A stretch of 64,000 nucleotides of DNA from the NCBI RefSeq assembly GCF_000002865.3, contig NW_001865065.1:472181-536180 (forward strand). The letters run 5' to 3'. The notes under the pieces were generated by a model. The model was not told the origin of the DNA and did no database searches. It saw only the letters and a list, made by a program, of their open reading frames with translations. Each line of letters opens with the position of its first letter. Position 1 is the first letter of the stretch. The translations under genes were made by a program, and so were the position numbers. The DNA comes from Monosiga brevicollis MX1 (lineage: Eukaryota; Opisthokonta; Choanoflagellata; Craspedida; Salpingoecidae). This document shows positions 23,074-35,087 of this stretch, piece by piece.

Positions 23074-23357
23074 GTCCGATCCTCTGGTGAAAAAGCCCAA
23101 AAGCAAGTCCGACACAAAAGCAAAGCAGTTCCCTTAAGAAAGCATCGCACGCACCAACGAGTAAAGGCAAAGAGACTGGTTTTGTCAGATACTTTTTTAC
23201 TTTTTTCTTTTTTTTTATTGTTTTGGCGGGAAATGGGGAGGATGAATTGTCGACAACAGGGGTGTGTAGCATTTGCGTTTGGGTGACAAGGCGAGAAGGG
23301 TGTGGAAAAGGTTTGCCGGCTGATTGCTTGGAGGGGCGTTCAGGAGCGGTGGCGGTC
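23074..23357. promoter_or_regulatory. Short shared upstream region of two divergent genes
   Basis: The P450 gene (-) and the coiled-coil gene (+) start 285 bp apart, so both promoters must fit here or overlap the genes. A T-rich tract (23191-23221) is the only notable feature. Its role is inferred from geometry alone. Confidence 0.35.
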
Positions 23358-25062
23358 ATGGCGGGTTTGATCCCAGAGGAGATGAAGGGCGATGGATTGG
23401 GATCGACGTCTGCGGCCGCTGCACAGGGGGCGGGCTCCACGCTGGCTGGGTCGTCGTCGCGGAAAGGGGGGGACGATTTTAGGGACGATCCTCAGGAACT
23501 GGTGCAGAGCGTTGTTGACGGCTGGAATAAGCTACGCGGCCTTCTCAGCCAGGTGTGGCAATACTAACAGCAAAATCCAAATGCAAGGGGCTTGAGCCTG
23601 GAGCTTATTTACCACCCGGCTGAGCCATGCTTCCTCTCCCTCCTGTGTGTGTGCGTGCAGGCAGATTCCAGACTCGCCATTCAAGATCAGGCGTGGCAAG
23701 CGCTGCATGGCCGACACCAGGCCCTACTCGAGCAGTATACGCAGCAAAGCCATGCACTCGAAGTGAGAAGCTGGTCAATCATCGTTCACTTTCTTGCGAG
23801 CTCACCAGTCGTGATGGACTAGGCGCTACGCGACGAACAAAAGGCCGAGCGCGCTTGCGCCCACGATGAACTGGAGCAGTTAAACACACAGCTGACCGAG
23901 GCAGCCGCTGCACACAGCTGTGAATTGGTCAGTCATCAATTTTTTCACTCTTCTTCACGCTCTTTGGCCTTTCTCCTTCGCTCTGTGTCTTCGTCTTGCC
24001 TCTGCCTCCTTTTCTATTTTCGCTCGACATGAACTGCCCATGACAATGCAGGAGGATCAACGCGAAACGCTCAAATCAACAGCTCAAGCTCTCGCCATTC
24101 AGGAAGGCGAAAATGTACGTTGCTACGATCAGCAGGGACATCTGGGCGAAGCTAAGGTGTGCCGGGCCCCACAAGTGATTCCGGCATCTCATCGCTTCTT
24201 GGCCCTGCCATGCTCGGTAGAGTGCCCTCTTGGAGGAGCTTGAAGATCAAAAAGCCCTGATTGCCGAGCATGAGGACCGTCAACAGCAAGTTACCCAGAG
24301 GCAAGAACAGCTTGAAGCAGCCCTTCGTCTTGCTACCGAGGAGCGCCACGCGCTCGCCCACGAAGTGCAGGCCGCCCATAAACTCGGTGCCAAGGTCCAC
24401 TTTGCACTGGATAGAGATTCTACTTGCCCCTCCAAACATGCCTTGGCGTCAGCCCAAGACTTTATTATTGCTGTCTGTTGCGCTTCCTCCTCTCGTCCTG
24501 GCAGGCGCAGGAACAAGGCAGCCAGACACGGGCGGCGGTGCATGCGGTTGCTGCACAAGCCGAGGCAATCTTGCAAAGCCTGAGTCATGCCTCGTCTGGT
24601 CCAGACACTTCAACCGCCCTTGACATGCCCGAGCATCCACAAGTTCGTTTCCCCTCAAAACATGCACACTTGAATCGCAGCTTCAGTTGGGTCGCCGTCC
24701 GCTGGCAGCAAGCTCAACCTGAGCCGCCGCGTGTCGTTTTCCGTCGGACTCTTCTCGCACAGAGCGTAGCTAGTCAAGAATGGCATCGGGCCGAGGCCCA
24801 GAGCACTCGCCTGTTGGAACAGCTAAACAGTGAGCGGCAGCAAAAGGCCGACTTGGAACAGACTCTTGCCGAAGTTGGACAGCGCCTGGCTGAGCTACGC
24901 GAGACGGCGGCTGATGCCCTCAAGCTGGAGGCTGAGCGAACCCGTTGGCAAGTGGCCCATGGCGAGCTTGAGCATGAGCTCGCACAGACCGAGTCAAAAC
25001 TACACAAGCAACGCGAGCAAGCGTTGAGCGAGCGCGCTCAACTCGAGTAAGCGTGTGTGCGC

Positions 25063-25093
<31 letters not shown>

Positions 25094-27042
25094 TGTGCGC
25101 GCGCGCGAGCCTTGACGTGCTTCCAGCCCGACCTAAAAGGCAACGCTTTGCCCACTATTCCATCACTGGCTGGCCACAGGTCTGCAACACGTCTGGTAGA
25201 ACAGCAGCTGACAACACAAGGCGATGCGCTGACTGCTTGTCAAAGCCGGCTCGCGGCACGAGACGAGGAGCTTCAAGAAGCCACTCGGAAACTTGAGGGT
25301 GCGTGTCGTGTCCCCACAACCGACCATGCGTTGAAAAGTAACTGGCGGGATGCTTTAAGATCTTTACTGTGGTACCGAATACTTAGAGCTGGAGGTGGAG
25401 CTCAAAAGCCGACGCCAGCGCGAGGATGTGCTAGAGGAGCAGGTCCAGAGCACGTCCCATTGCCTACAAATGCAAGTGCAAGAGCGCACACAGCAAGAGT
25501 ATGTGCCGATGGCAAGCTGACCCCGTCGTTTGCACGCGGGTGTTTCAGACAAAGTTTATCATTGTTGTTTGATGGTTGTTGTTGAGTAGGCATGCGGCAA
25601 CAGATGCTGCACACGCACTCGAGACACTGGGCCAGGATCGAGATCGTTGGCACCGCAAGGTGTGACACTTCTGTGATTGCACTTCAAGCGTCCGTTGCGG
25701 CTTGATCTTCGTTGCTTCTGCTGATCAAAAACTGATGCGGCTGGTGTGGTGACGGGGTGACGGGGCGATGGCGCAATGTCGCAGTATCTGAAGCAAACGG
25801 AGGAGCTCAAGATGGCACGGCAACAGGCAGCAGTGCTGCACCGCGAGTTGGCAGCTGCCCGGCGTGATCTTCACCAGTGCAAGGTGGGGCACCGACGACC
25901 GTGCCTTTCGAAGACACACATGTAGCTCATCGTGGGGTCCCGGACGCATAGGAGCAAGCACTTCAAAATCTGCAGCGGTGTCAGAAAGCCGAGGCGCAGA
26001 TACGACAGGAACAGGTTGCAGCCCGCAGTGCTCTGACCGAGACCAATAGACTGCGCCGCCAGCTTGCCCGGCATACGGTAGGATGTGTCGACCCCTGAGC
26101 CCTGACGTCCTTTGCGAGATGCGTGGTTGGGTGCGTCACTCATCGCGGTGATACGTGGCAGCGACGGCCATTACAGGGACGCCTGGGGTTGCTCAACCCA
26201 ACAGCGGGAGGTGGTGAGAAGAGGGGTGACCAGAACGCGGGCGCCTCAACAAGTGACCCCGCGTGTGTCGTGTCCACCAAAGAGTATGACTACTGCAGTC
26301 CCCCACCAACACCACCGCGCCCAGCACCCAGCTCGCACCCGCAAGGAGAGGTCCAGGCAGCAACAGAAGAAGTGACACCGGCAAAGGCTGTCGTCCCAAA
26401 GACGGCAGAGGCAAAGTCGGTGGGGGTGCTGGCAAGCAGTGGCAAGACTAAGCACATGGCACGAGTCTCATTTGATGAAGGGCAGCTGGAATCTGAGTCG
26501 GACGGTGACTCTGGTGACACGGTGCCCAAGCGCGCGGCGCTGACGGAGGTGCTGGCGCCCAAAGAAGTTACTTGCATTGATCCCCGTGACGTGAGTGTTT
26601 CGCGTAATTGTACTCGGAGGAGAAAGCACAAGTGTTTGGGTAAAGTGTTGCGTTTCACGTCTTGAGTTTAAGTGTCTGGGCTGCGTTGGTCTGTGTGCTT
26701 GGCAGCGGCCGGCCGGGGCACCGCGGCCCGAAGAGTACTTTCCGACGCCCGAGGGTCAAGACTTTTCCTTCAAGGTGTGCCACCCTCTGCTTGATTGTAT
26801 AGCCCAAGGCCGCTTTGATTTCGCCATGTTCTGGGGGAGAAGTCTTTCAGGGCCTCACAGACGCGCACGTGCTATTGTCCACATTACTGGGCTGGCTTTT
26901 GACTGGGTAGGCATTCTTCGACGCCAGTGTAGCAGCCGATCAGGAGTGGCGTGATCGTCAAGAAACAGGCCACGTCTTGCCGGAGGAAGAGGTGCTGGAA
27001 ACGGGGCCACCCCCGGCCGGGCTGTCCCAAGATGCAAGTTGA
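23358..27042 (+). CDS. Long coiled-coil protein, family not recognised
   Basis: The ATG at 23358 begins a Gly/Ser-rich leader (MAGLIPEEMKGDGLGS), then ELVQSVVDGWNKLRGLL. At least twelve short exons follow, most of which encode uninterrupted heptad-type helix, for example DSRLAIQDQAWQALHGRHQA, RLLEQLNSERQQKADLEQTL, SATRLVEQQLTTQGDAL and QTEELKMARQQAAVLHREL. An acidic/proline-rich linker follows (ESESDGDSGDTV near 26493-26524), and two last exons carry RPEEYFPTPEGQDFSFK and a tail ending GLSQDAS with TGA at 27040-27042. Composition suggests a centrosomal, Golgi or cytoskeletal structural protein, but nothing identifies the family. An intron at about 25053-25107 contains an alternating (GC)n(GT)n tract. 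Confidence 0.62.
25053..25107. repeat. Alternating (GC)n/(GT)n purine-pyrimidine tract
   Basis: About 50 bp of strictly alternating purine and pyrimidine lies in an intron of the coiled-coil gene. Such DNA can adopt Z-form; that consequence is inference. Confidence 0.9.
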
Positions 27043-28410
27043 TTGTGCGCTGCTCGACGCCAAAGCCATTTGTCAGCATGCGTGTCAAGGTAGAGAGGTC
27101 TGGAGTTGAAGTGTAGTCCAGTGATCCTCCAGTCAAACAAAGTGATGACATTCTTACACAAGAGCTAGACCCTTCTTTGTCAACCCCATGTGGAGCCACC
27201 GATGCAATGCAAAACGTGATCGTCATCACAAGGATTGGCTGCCTGATTGCCTGGTTGCGGCGCATGCTCCAACCAAGCCGGTCATGCTCAGTGAAGGGGG
27301 ATGGGTTCGGGGGAGGTGCCCGCGCATGCCTTGATGGCGATGGGAAAGGGCCAAAGAGTCAGTTGCGTGGAAGGGAACGTGCTCACGCATGCGCTCGAAA
27401 AGGTCCGCTGGAAGGAGGACAGCCTTGGGCGGTTGCCGCCAAAGAACTTGGGATGGGTTCAGTGGAGTCGCTGGCCCGATTCTGGCAGCAGCCCGGAACG
27501 GGACACAGACCAATGAAGGGAGGCCCCATAGCCGATCAACCCGGCCCCTCACACTCCGACCCTCAAGCCTTACTCGATCGAATTTTCTTCTTCCACTTGC
27601 TTCTTCTTCCACTGACTGGCTGATGATCACATACACACACGTTGAAAGCACTCCAAACGAACAAAAGAATGAGAGACTTTTCTCTTGTGTGACAAAAGAG
27701 ACAGAGATGAGATGAATTGGTGAGAAAGGAGAAAGAGAAAGGCATAAGCAGAGGAAGAGAAGAAAAGGAGGTGTCACGCGCATGTGTCGTCCCTCCAAGA
27801 AATTCGCTGTTGTTTCTTGCTTTCGGTTCTACTCTCTCTCTCTCTCTCTCTCTCTTAAAGTGTGTGTAGTGACTGACACGCGTGTTGTTTCGTATTTTAC
27901 AGCGTTTCCCATTGATCTCGTGTTGTGTGTGTGTGGGCGCTTGTTGGGGTGTATGCGCTGCTGAGACAGACAACGCTTGCTGCTGCTGCTGGTGGTGGTG
28001 GTGGTGGTGCTGCTGCTGCTGCGGATCGTCGTAGCTAAACGGCTTTGCTGCTTGCGGCCTTCTTCTTGGCCGTTGCTTGCCTGCTTCTCGTCGTGTTTGG
28101 TGGAACTGGCATTCGGTGAGTTGCGGCGATGCCATTTGGGGTGATGAACAGCATCATGGAGCAGCCAGAGGCCTCCTTGTCGCACCGTGCGCGCTCGCGC
28201 GACACTGGTTTGCATCTTTCCGCCCTTTCTAGTTCGTGGGTGGACCTTCATCGTGCCTCGCTCACGTTTTCTTTTGGCTGCCCCCTCTCTTCTGCATCTT
28301 TCTGTCGCATCTCTCTGCTTGCTTGACGGGGCTTCAGGTTGGTCATCATCCATGTGCTCTGTCCCTCCTCGCTGACTTTTCATTCTCACTCTTGCCACCC
28401 ATCCGTGATC
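27043..28410. other. Intergenic region with simple repeats
   Basis: No gene is supportable. The region contains a CT run (27833-27854), GCTGCTGCTGGTGGTGGTGG repeats (27979-28022) and CT-rich DNA before the P450 start at 28411. It should hold the 3' end of the coiled-coil transcript and the P450 promoter. Confidence 0.5.
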
Positions 28411-31013
28411 ATGTTTATGTTAGTGTCCAGCGCCATGCTCGAGTACATTCTTTACGCCGTTGGCGGCTTTGTCGCCCTCTGCATCGGCCTCGTGATGTAC
28501 TCGCTCGTGCCCAACCCCATGGGCTACTTTCGCATGCGCCGCGTCTTCAACACCAAGTGCGTATAATGGATTGGCAGACAACCGCCTGTGTCGTGACCGC
28601 TGTTGACCTGTTTTTCTCGACCAGGCGTACACTCAGCCGTGTGGTTCCCACCCTGTCGCTTTTAGGCTCCAAGAATATCTTAAGGTGCCCTTGTGGCGTC
28701 CCATGGATGGTAGCTTTCACGAAATGCAAACGGTGCGGTCCTTTTTTTTTTTTTTTTTTTCCCTTGCGCGCGCCGCCGAATATATCTGCTGCCCATTTTG
28801 TTTGCAACCATTCTTGATGCCGAACAACACTTGCGCTCGTAGGATTTGATTGGCTTTTTCAAGCGCCAGCTTGACTATGGCAACTTGTACGTTTCCCAGC
28901 CTCTTCATGGGCGCTTCTGTGGCATCCCCGTCCTCATCAGTGATTTGCTCTTCTCAGGTTTGGCGTGATCCCTTTGTGGTACGTCTTTGATCCCAACCTC
29001 ATCTTGACCAAGCCCGAGGACATGAAGCAAGTGCTATTTGGCGATGATCTTCAGTATTACCGTGACAACACCTGCTTTTACGTCATGCACATGGTGCTGG
29101 GCAAGGTTAGAGTCAGACCCTTGTTTGTCCATCATCAAGGCATGGCAACCCTCCTCCACATGTCACACCCCTTCCCTCCAAACCCATTTTACATGCCCCA
29201 TCTGTAACCCAAAATAGGGCATCATCAACGTCGGTGGCATGGAATGGCGCAACCAGCACCGCATCCTCTACAAGGCCTTTGCTCCCGACAACCTGATGTA
29301 CTTCCGCCCAGCCTTTGCCGCTCGTGCTCGCAAGATGGTCGATACCTTCAAGGCACACGCTCAATCTGGCGAGCCCATCGATTTGCTCAAGACCATGAAC
29401 GAGATTACTCTCGGCGTGATGATTGATACCGCTTTTGGCAACACTCTCTCGTACGTGACCATCTCTCGTTCTCTCCTTCCCCGTTGACGTACTGCCGCTC
29501 AATTCGGTATACACCACGTCCTTGCCTTGTGCGCTCGATCGATGTGCTGATGAATGGTGCATTTTCCTTTTACCCGCTAGTCACGAGGAGCAGAGTGAAA
29601 TGCGCCATCACCTCATGTATGTCATCAAGCAAACGACCAACTTTGTGCATCAAGTGCCTCTCCTGCGTTACATCTTCGCCGATCACACCCAGCTCAAGCG
29701 CCGTTTGGGCGAGATGCATTCACTTGTCGAGACCTCCTTGATCCGTCGTCGTGAAGGCAAGAGCTTTGGCGAAGTGTGCGAAGTCAAGCGGTGCGTCAGC
29801 CGCCATTCCGCCTGCTCTGTCGTTGCCAAGTACCGGTGCATGGGACAGTTGTGTGGAGCTGGGCGAAGTGTGCCGTTTTGCTCATGCGTACCACGAATGC
29901 CCATGTCGACAGTCACATGATTGATTTGATTATCGAAGCCAACCACAGCGAGTCAGAGGATGGTTACCGCATGTCTGACGAGGTGATGCGTGATAACATG
30001 ATCTCCCTCATGGCCGCGGGCACTGAGACCACGGCCACGGCCATGACTTGGACCCTGTACTTTCTCGACAAGTATCCCGAGGTTTGTTAGACCCTTCCAT
30101 TCGTTCCCACCTGACCTGCAGCACAAGCCGTGCCAAGTACCTCGTGCAAAAGCCTTTTTTTTTATTTTTTTTTTATTTTTTATTATTATTTTTGAATCGG
30201 CTAACCCCCATAACTCGGTGTTGCACTCATGCCCTTGATCCGACAATGGGGCCTGCGCTTGTGCAGGTGTACCGGAAGGTGCGCGAGGAGAACATGAACA
30301 TTGATCTGGAACACTTGGCCGAGCCTGGTGATCTGACCAAGATTGTGCCGTATTTGACTCAAGTTATTCAAGAGTCCATGCGCATGTGCAGCCCGCTGGG
30401 CAACATCCCCGGTCGACGCCCTTTCAAGGACATGCAAGTTGGCGATCTCGTCGTCCCTGCCCACGTTCCCATGCTCACCTTTGCCCACCAAATCCATCAC
30501 AACCCTCAAATCTGGGACGCTCCCGAGGTACGGAAACGCGTGCAAGTTTGTTGGGATCGGAGGCGTCATAGACTGGGTACGTCTTGTTTCGCGCACCCAC
30601 TCATGGTTTGCTTTGGTGACACACTACCTTTCTGTTTCCGTCAGGAGTTCCGTCCTGAACGCTTTGCTAAGGACGGCGAGGCCTCTCGCGACCGCCTTCG
30701 CTTCCAGCCCTTTGGTACTGGCCGAAGGTATTGCCTGGGCAAGTACATGGCCATGGCTGAGATGCAGGTACGTCATCAGCGGTTTCATCTCCTTTCTGTC
30801 CCTCGAGGCCTTGACCTGAGCGAACGAACGTCTCGACTCGTGTGTAACAACGTGTGCTGGGTGTTGTTTTTTTGCTTGCAGGTCGTGCTGTCGCACATGG
30901 TACGCGATTTGCGCTTTGAGTACGCTGGAACAGCGGAAGGCATTACGCCCGCTTTCCGCCCACCAACGATCCAGCCCCGCGATGGCATGCCCATGCACAT
31001 TAAGCTTGCATAA
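28411..31013 (+). CDS. Cytochrome P450 (membrane-anchored), paralogue
   Basis: A second haem-thiolate monooxygenase. Exon 1 (28411-28556) encodes a hydrophobic N-terminal anchor (YILYAVGGFVALCIGLVMYS). Later exons carry LQEYLKVPLWRPMDGSFHEM, FGVIPLWYVFDPNLILTKPE, HRILYKAFAPDNL, the I-helix LMAAGTETTATAMTW, ESMRMCSPLG (ExxR), FRPERF and the haem loop FQPFGTGRRYCLGK. A separate last exon starts VVLSHMV, and the stop is TAA at 31011-31013. Motifs are complete, so the enzyme should be active; its substrate cannot be read. Its nearest relative in the window is the inverted copy at 20360-23073. Both lie in the same 11 kb and may be the product of an inverted duplication. Confidence 0.92.
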
Positions 31014-31611
31014 ATTACCAAGAGCTGCACGCTGGATCTCCGTTGAGATCTGTCAAAGCATAGATGGAGAAGCAACGATGGACATACCAGCATCGCTGCC
31101 TTTGCAACGCGGTTTGGCAGGGCATGGCGCGTATTTAGACACGCTGTTGCGCTTGCCGCTCAAACCAATTGCGGTACCACCACACCACTCTGGTATATTG
31201 AGTGAGTGTGCATGTGTGTTATTGTATCACCATCGTTGCTGATGTTGTCGGTTGTTGGTCGTGCTTGCTCGCCTTGCCAATACCGGCATCCGGAATCCGA
31301 CTTTGGCCGTGGCGCTGCCAGATCGCTTTGCTCCTTGTTCTTGTATTGTTTCTGCTTGTGCAATGTTCGTCGGAAGTCCCCTCGATCAGGATTGATCCCG
31401 GATGGCAAAGCACTGCTCCGTCATCCATCCCAAAGCCTTAGCCTGCCAGCCTGTTGTTTTTATATCCCCCCCCACCTTGTGATCCCATGAATTGAACCCA
31501 CCAAAGAAATGAACGTGCTGCAAGTTTTTGTGGGAAGGACACGAAGAAAAAGAAATGTCAGACGCTTTACACACACATGTCATCTTTTTTCAAAAAAAAA
31601 AAACCTGCATC
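31014..31611. other. Intergenic region
   Basis: It lies between the P450 stop and the ERAL1 start. There is nothing recognisable beyond short A- and T-tracts (31594-31604). Confidence 0.5.
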
Positions 31612-33899
31612 ATGTGGCAGGCAGGAGGGACTGTGCGGCGAATGGTGATGGCTGTGCTCTTGCCGGTGGCGCGGCATCGGCGGGGTGACATGGGGTCATG
31701 CTCGCGAGCAATGGTGAGTCGGGAGTTGGTTGACTTGCGCAGGAAGAGTACCAAGTCACGACGGCCGCGAGAACCAGACGCTGCCGTTGTTGCGCGTATC
31801 CGGGAGGTCTTGCTGGAGCAGAGCCCGTCGGGCGAGGCGGCGGGCCAAACGAGCACCCACCCGTCACCGTCAAGTGCCGATGAGGAAGCCATGGATCAAA
31901 CGAACGGATTTGCCACCGAACCTGCCAGCAGCGCGCTTGGGCTGGCAGGTCCCCACGCTTCCGAAGCATCGATAGAAGCCAGCCATCTATTTTTACCAGA
32001 CCAGCGCGAGCCCGACCAGCCGCCAGATGCCAGGATGTTGCGCGTGGCAGTCATTGGTGTTCCCAACGTGGGCAAGTCAACACTCATCAATGCCATTGTT
32101 GGAACCAAGGTGCGTGATGACTTGCAGCCTGTTTTCACGTGATGCATAATACCTTCATCTTTGGGTGTGTACACGGTCACGGAATTTCCTGTTGAACTGG
32201 TGTATTTTTGGCAGACTGCCGCTGTTTCTCCCAAAGCACACACCACCCGCTACAATGCACGGGCCGTATGGACTCATGGCAACACGCAGACAGTGAGTAC
32301 CTTTACCCATTGGTCATGCGTTAAGTGAGGCACCAGGCTGACGGCAACGTGCAGGTTTTCCTCGATACCCCAGGCATCGTGTCTTTTCAAGAGGGCCGCC
32401 GCCTTCGCGTTCCACGCTCAGTGGTGGTGGATGCGAAAAATTCGCTGTTCGAGGCTGACGTCGCCGTCACCTTGGTTGACGACCGTCATGTCAATGACCG
32501 CCCTTGGTGCGCACGCAGCCCGACTGCGCCCCCCCTCAAAGTTTTAGCTCGCCATGCACCCGTATCTTGTCCACTTGGCTCGTCCTTCATGCTGATGGTT
32601 GCTTTCTATTTGTGCCTGCCTCTGCAAACCGTGCAGGTGGCGCCACCATATCAATCCATTGTCCCTGCTTCCACAACAAGACGAGCTGTTGAGGCAGGTC
32701 CCCAATGTCCTTGTCATCAATAAGGTTTGTGGGTCCTTTGGGTTTGGCTGACCCGTCTACGCCCGTGCCTTTTCCGCATGTGCTTCGCGCTCATTTGGCC
32801 CTCGTTACCCCTCGCTTCCTCCTTGACTCTGGATGCTGCTTGCCTCTTGCTGTTGAGAAAACAGACGGATCTATTGGATCCCAAGCTAGTCGAAGAGTTT
32901 TTAGTTTTTGCGGCATCGGCCACCCTCCCGGATTCCAACCAGGCGCGCTTTGAGGCCATTTATCCAATGGCTGCGCGGGCACTCAAGGGACTCGAGGTCT
33001 TTCAGGTCTGTTTGAGCATGCGGCTCCACATTTGAGATTGACAACGATGATACTCACGGCTGTTTCCACTGGTAATAGGAGGACTTGCTGGCGCGTAGCA
33101 AGCCAGGAGATTGGGAGTTTCATTCATCGCAAGCTTCAGAGCAGAGTTTGGGGGCTCTGATCCTTGAGACACTGCGCGAACAGGTACAATGCTAATGTTT
33201 TTTTGCTCTCTGATAGAGCTGTTTGACTTTTTTAAGTTAATCCTTCATCCCTGCTTGAACGGTGTACCCGGTGGCAGTTTTATGTGCACTTGAATAAGGA
33301 GCTGCCTTACACTTTAAAACAGGTTTGCTGCGCCACAACCAGTTGTAAAGAGGAAGGGGTAGCAAACGGCAGTCTCGAGCCAAGAGCAGCTCGTTTGAGC
33401 ATGGGACATTAATCATTGATACGCAAACCCTCTTGTGATTTTCTGCTTCTTGCGGCAGCGGATTGAGGAAGTCTCTCAAGTGGATGGTCAACTCAACGTC
33501 CTCATCCAAGTGACGACGCGATCTCAATCTCAATTGGTACGTTGGTGGTGGTGGTTGGAGCTGGAATGCGTGCTTTACCCAAGCGATAGTCAGCTCGTCA
33601 GCCGATCAAGGGGATCAAGGCGATGATGGTTGGGGGGTGGGGGACGAAGGGCCTCATTTGTGCTGCTCTGCCATGTTTGCTACTTTGCTGCCGGACTGGT
33701 AGCGTATCGTGATTGGCAAGCAAGGCGCCATGCTTCGTCGCATGGTCCAGGCAGCGGAGGTGAGACTAAATCGCCTGTCAACAGCTGGTTATGAGTGACA
33801 CTCATCCATATGGTGTATCCACAGGCACGGTTGCGAGATCAAACCGGCAAGTCTATAACTCTGCGTGTCAAGCTGGCAGTGGCCAGTCATCCCAAGTAA
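31612..33899 (+). CDS. ERAL1: Era-like GTPase with KH domain (ERAL1)
   Basis: ERAL1 is a GTPase chaperone that binds the 3' end of mitochondrial small-subunit rRNA during ribosome assembly. Exons show G1 GVPNVGKST (about 32055-32081), a switch-I segment SPKAHTTRYNA, G3 DTPG, G4 NK|TD split exactly by an intron (32720/32863 region), the conserved ELPY (33300-33311), and the KH-domain loop IVIGKQGAMLRRM (33709-33747). The protein ends ASHPK at TAA 33897-33899. The first about 140 residues are non-conserved; the basic N-terminus (MWQAGGTVRRMVMAVLL) suits a mitochondrial presequence, and an in-frame Met upstream at 31528 is less likely. There are at least nine exons. The identity is firm; organelle targeting is inferred. 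Confidence 0.88.
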
Positions 33900-35087
33900 C
33901 GCTGGCCATCCCTACTGTCCACTGGCTTTTTTTCGCATTGCATTGAGTCACACGAGACACGCAGAAATACCCCCCCAAAAAAAGCGCCCAACAAGGCAGT
34001 CACCCTCCCGCTCCTCTCCCTCTTCTGGTTATTGTGAGGGCAATACAAAAACACATTCGCCGATGCGATGAGGCGGGACAAAGGAGACGCAACTCAAGCC
34101 ACACATAAAAGACTTCCTTTGGGCAAAACGGAGTGGATGATGTGATGCTGTTCTGGGAACACCACAACGAGTCGGCAGCGAGCGAAGAGGCACGACGTTG
34201 AAAAGTCACGGTCTCTTTTCAGACAGGCATAGAGAGAGCGGGCAAAGAGTCAGAGTCGGAAAGAGATCAGAGTAGAGATCAATCGAATTCACACACACGC
34301 AGACGCAGCAAGAGTTTGGCCGCTGCCAAGCTCTTCACCCTCTCATGCATCAAGGGTTGATTGTGCGTCATGGTCGCACAGCAGGACAAGCGCAGATGGC
34401 TTTAGCATGACCTCCTTCACCCTTTGCGGATAGTTCAATGAAGCTTTCCCAACTTCCAACTCCGACGCCAACGCTGCCGTTTGGCCTCGACGTGCACCGA
34501 CGTTGCTTGGAGCGGAGCCTGCGTGAATGTCGTGTGTGACCCGCCAGTAGTTTATGAATACATTTTTGAAGATTTTGAAGATTCATTGGCAAGAGCAAAG
34601 AAAGTTTATGTTGCAAAAATACCAGTTAAAGACGATACCGTTAGAGAAGGAGCACGTGTGTGGGTGGAGGTCCCAAAGGTGTGTGACATCGGTGCAAATG
34701 TCAGCAACATCGCGTTATGTGCTGTCATTGCAACAGATGTGTATGTGTGGTTGTTGAACACTGTTTCCAGCTTGATATTGAACACGTGTGTATGGGGACT
34801 CTCTTTCAAGAAGTTGGCGATTGCGCAGTTTGTTGCATTTTTCTCTCTCGCCGTGCGACGCTAACGTCTCTCTCTCTCACTCACAAACACACACGCTGTG
34901 CTGGACGTGATTTTGAGTCGCACGCCGTCTTCGTCTTCCTTTGAGGGGGCCTGTGAAGTGTAGAAGGATTGGAGGACACATGGGCAGGGGCTCCTGTTGA
35001 GCTGGCATTGCGTGTTCGCCGTGCCCTCAGCCGCCTGCTTGTGCTGCGGGCACCTGCCAATCAAGTTGGTCGCGTGACACCAAGAGC
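33900..35087. other. Intergenic region with an AT-rich island
   Basis: No gene is supported. The patch around 34548-34650 is clearly richer in A and T than the surrounding DNA and reads as an open frame (EDFEDSLARAKKVYVAKIPV), but neither side continues as a recognisable protein. The right end holds the ABC transporter promoter. Confidence 0.5.

Noticed and set aside
34481-34864. A 127-codon plus-strand frame upstream of the ABC transporter
   Set aside because: There is no start context, no homologous features and no splice partners. It is kept only as a composition oddity.
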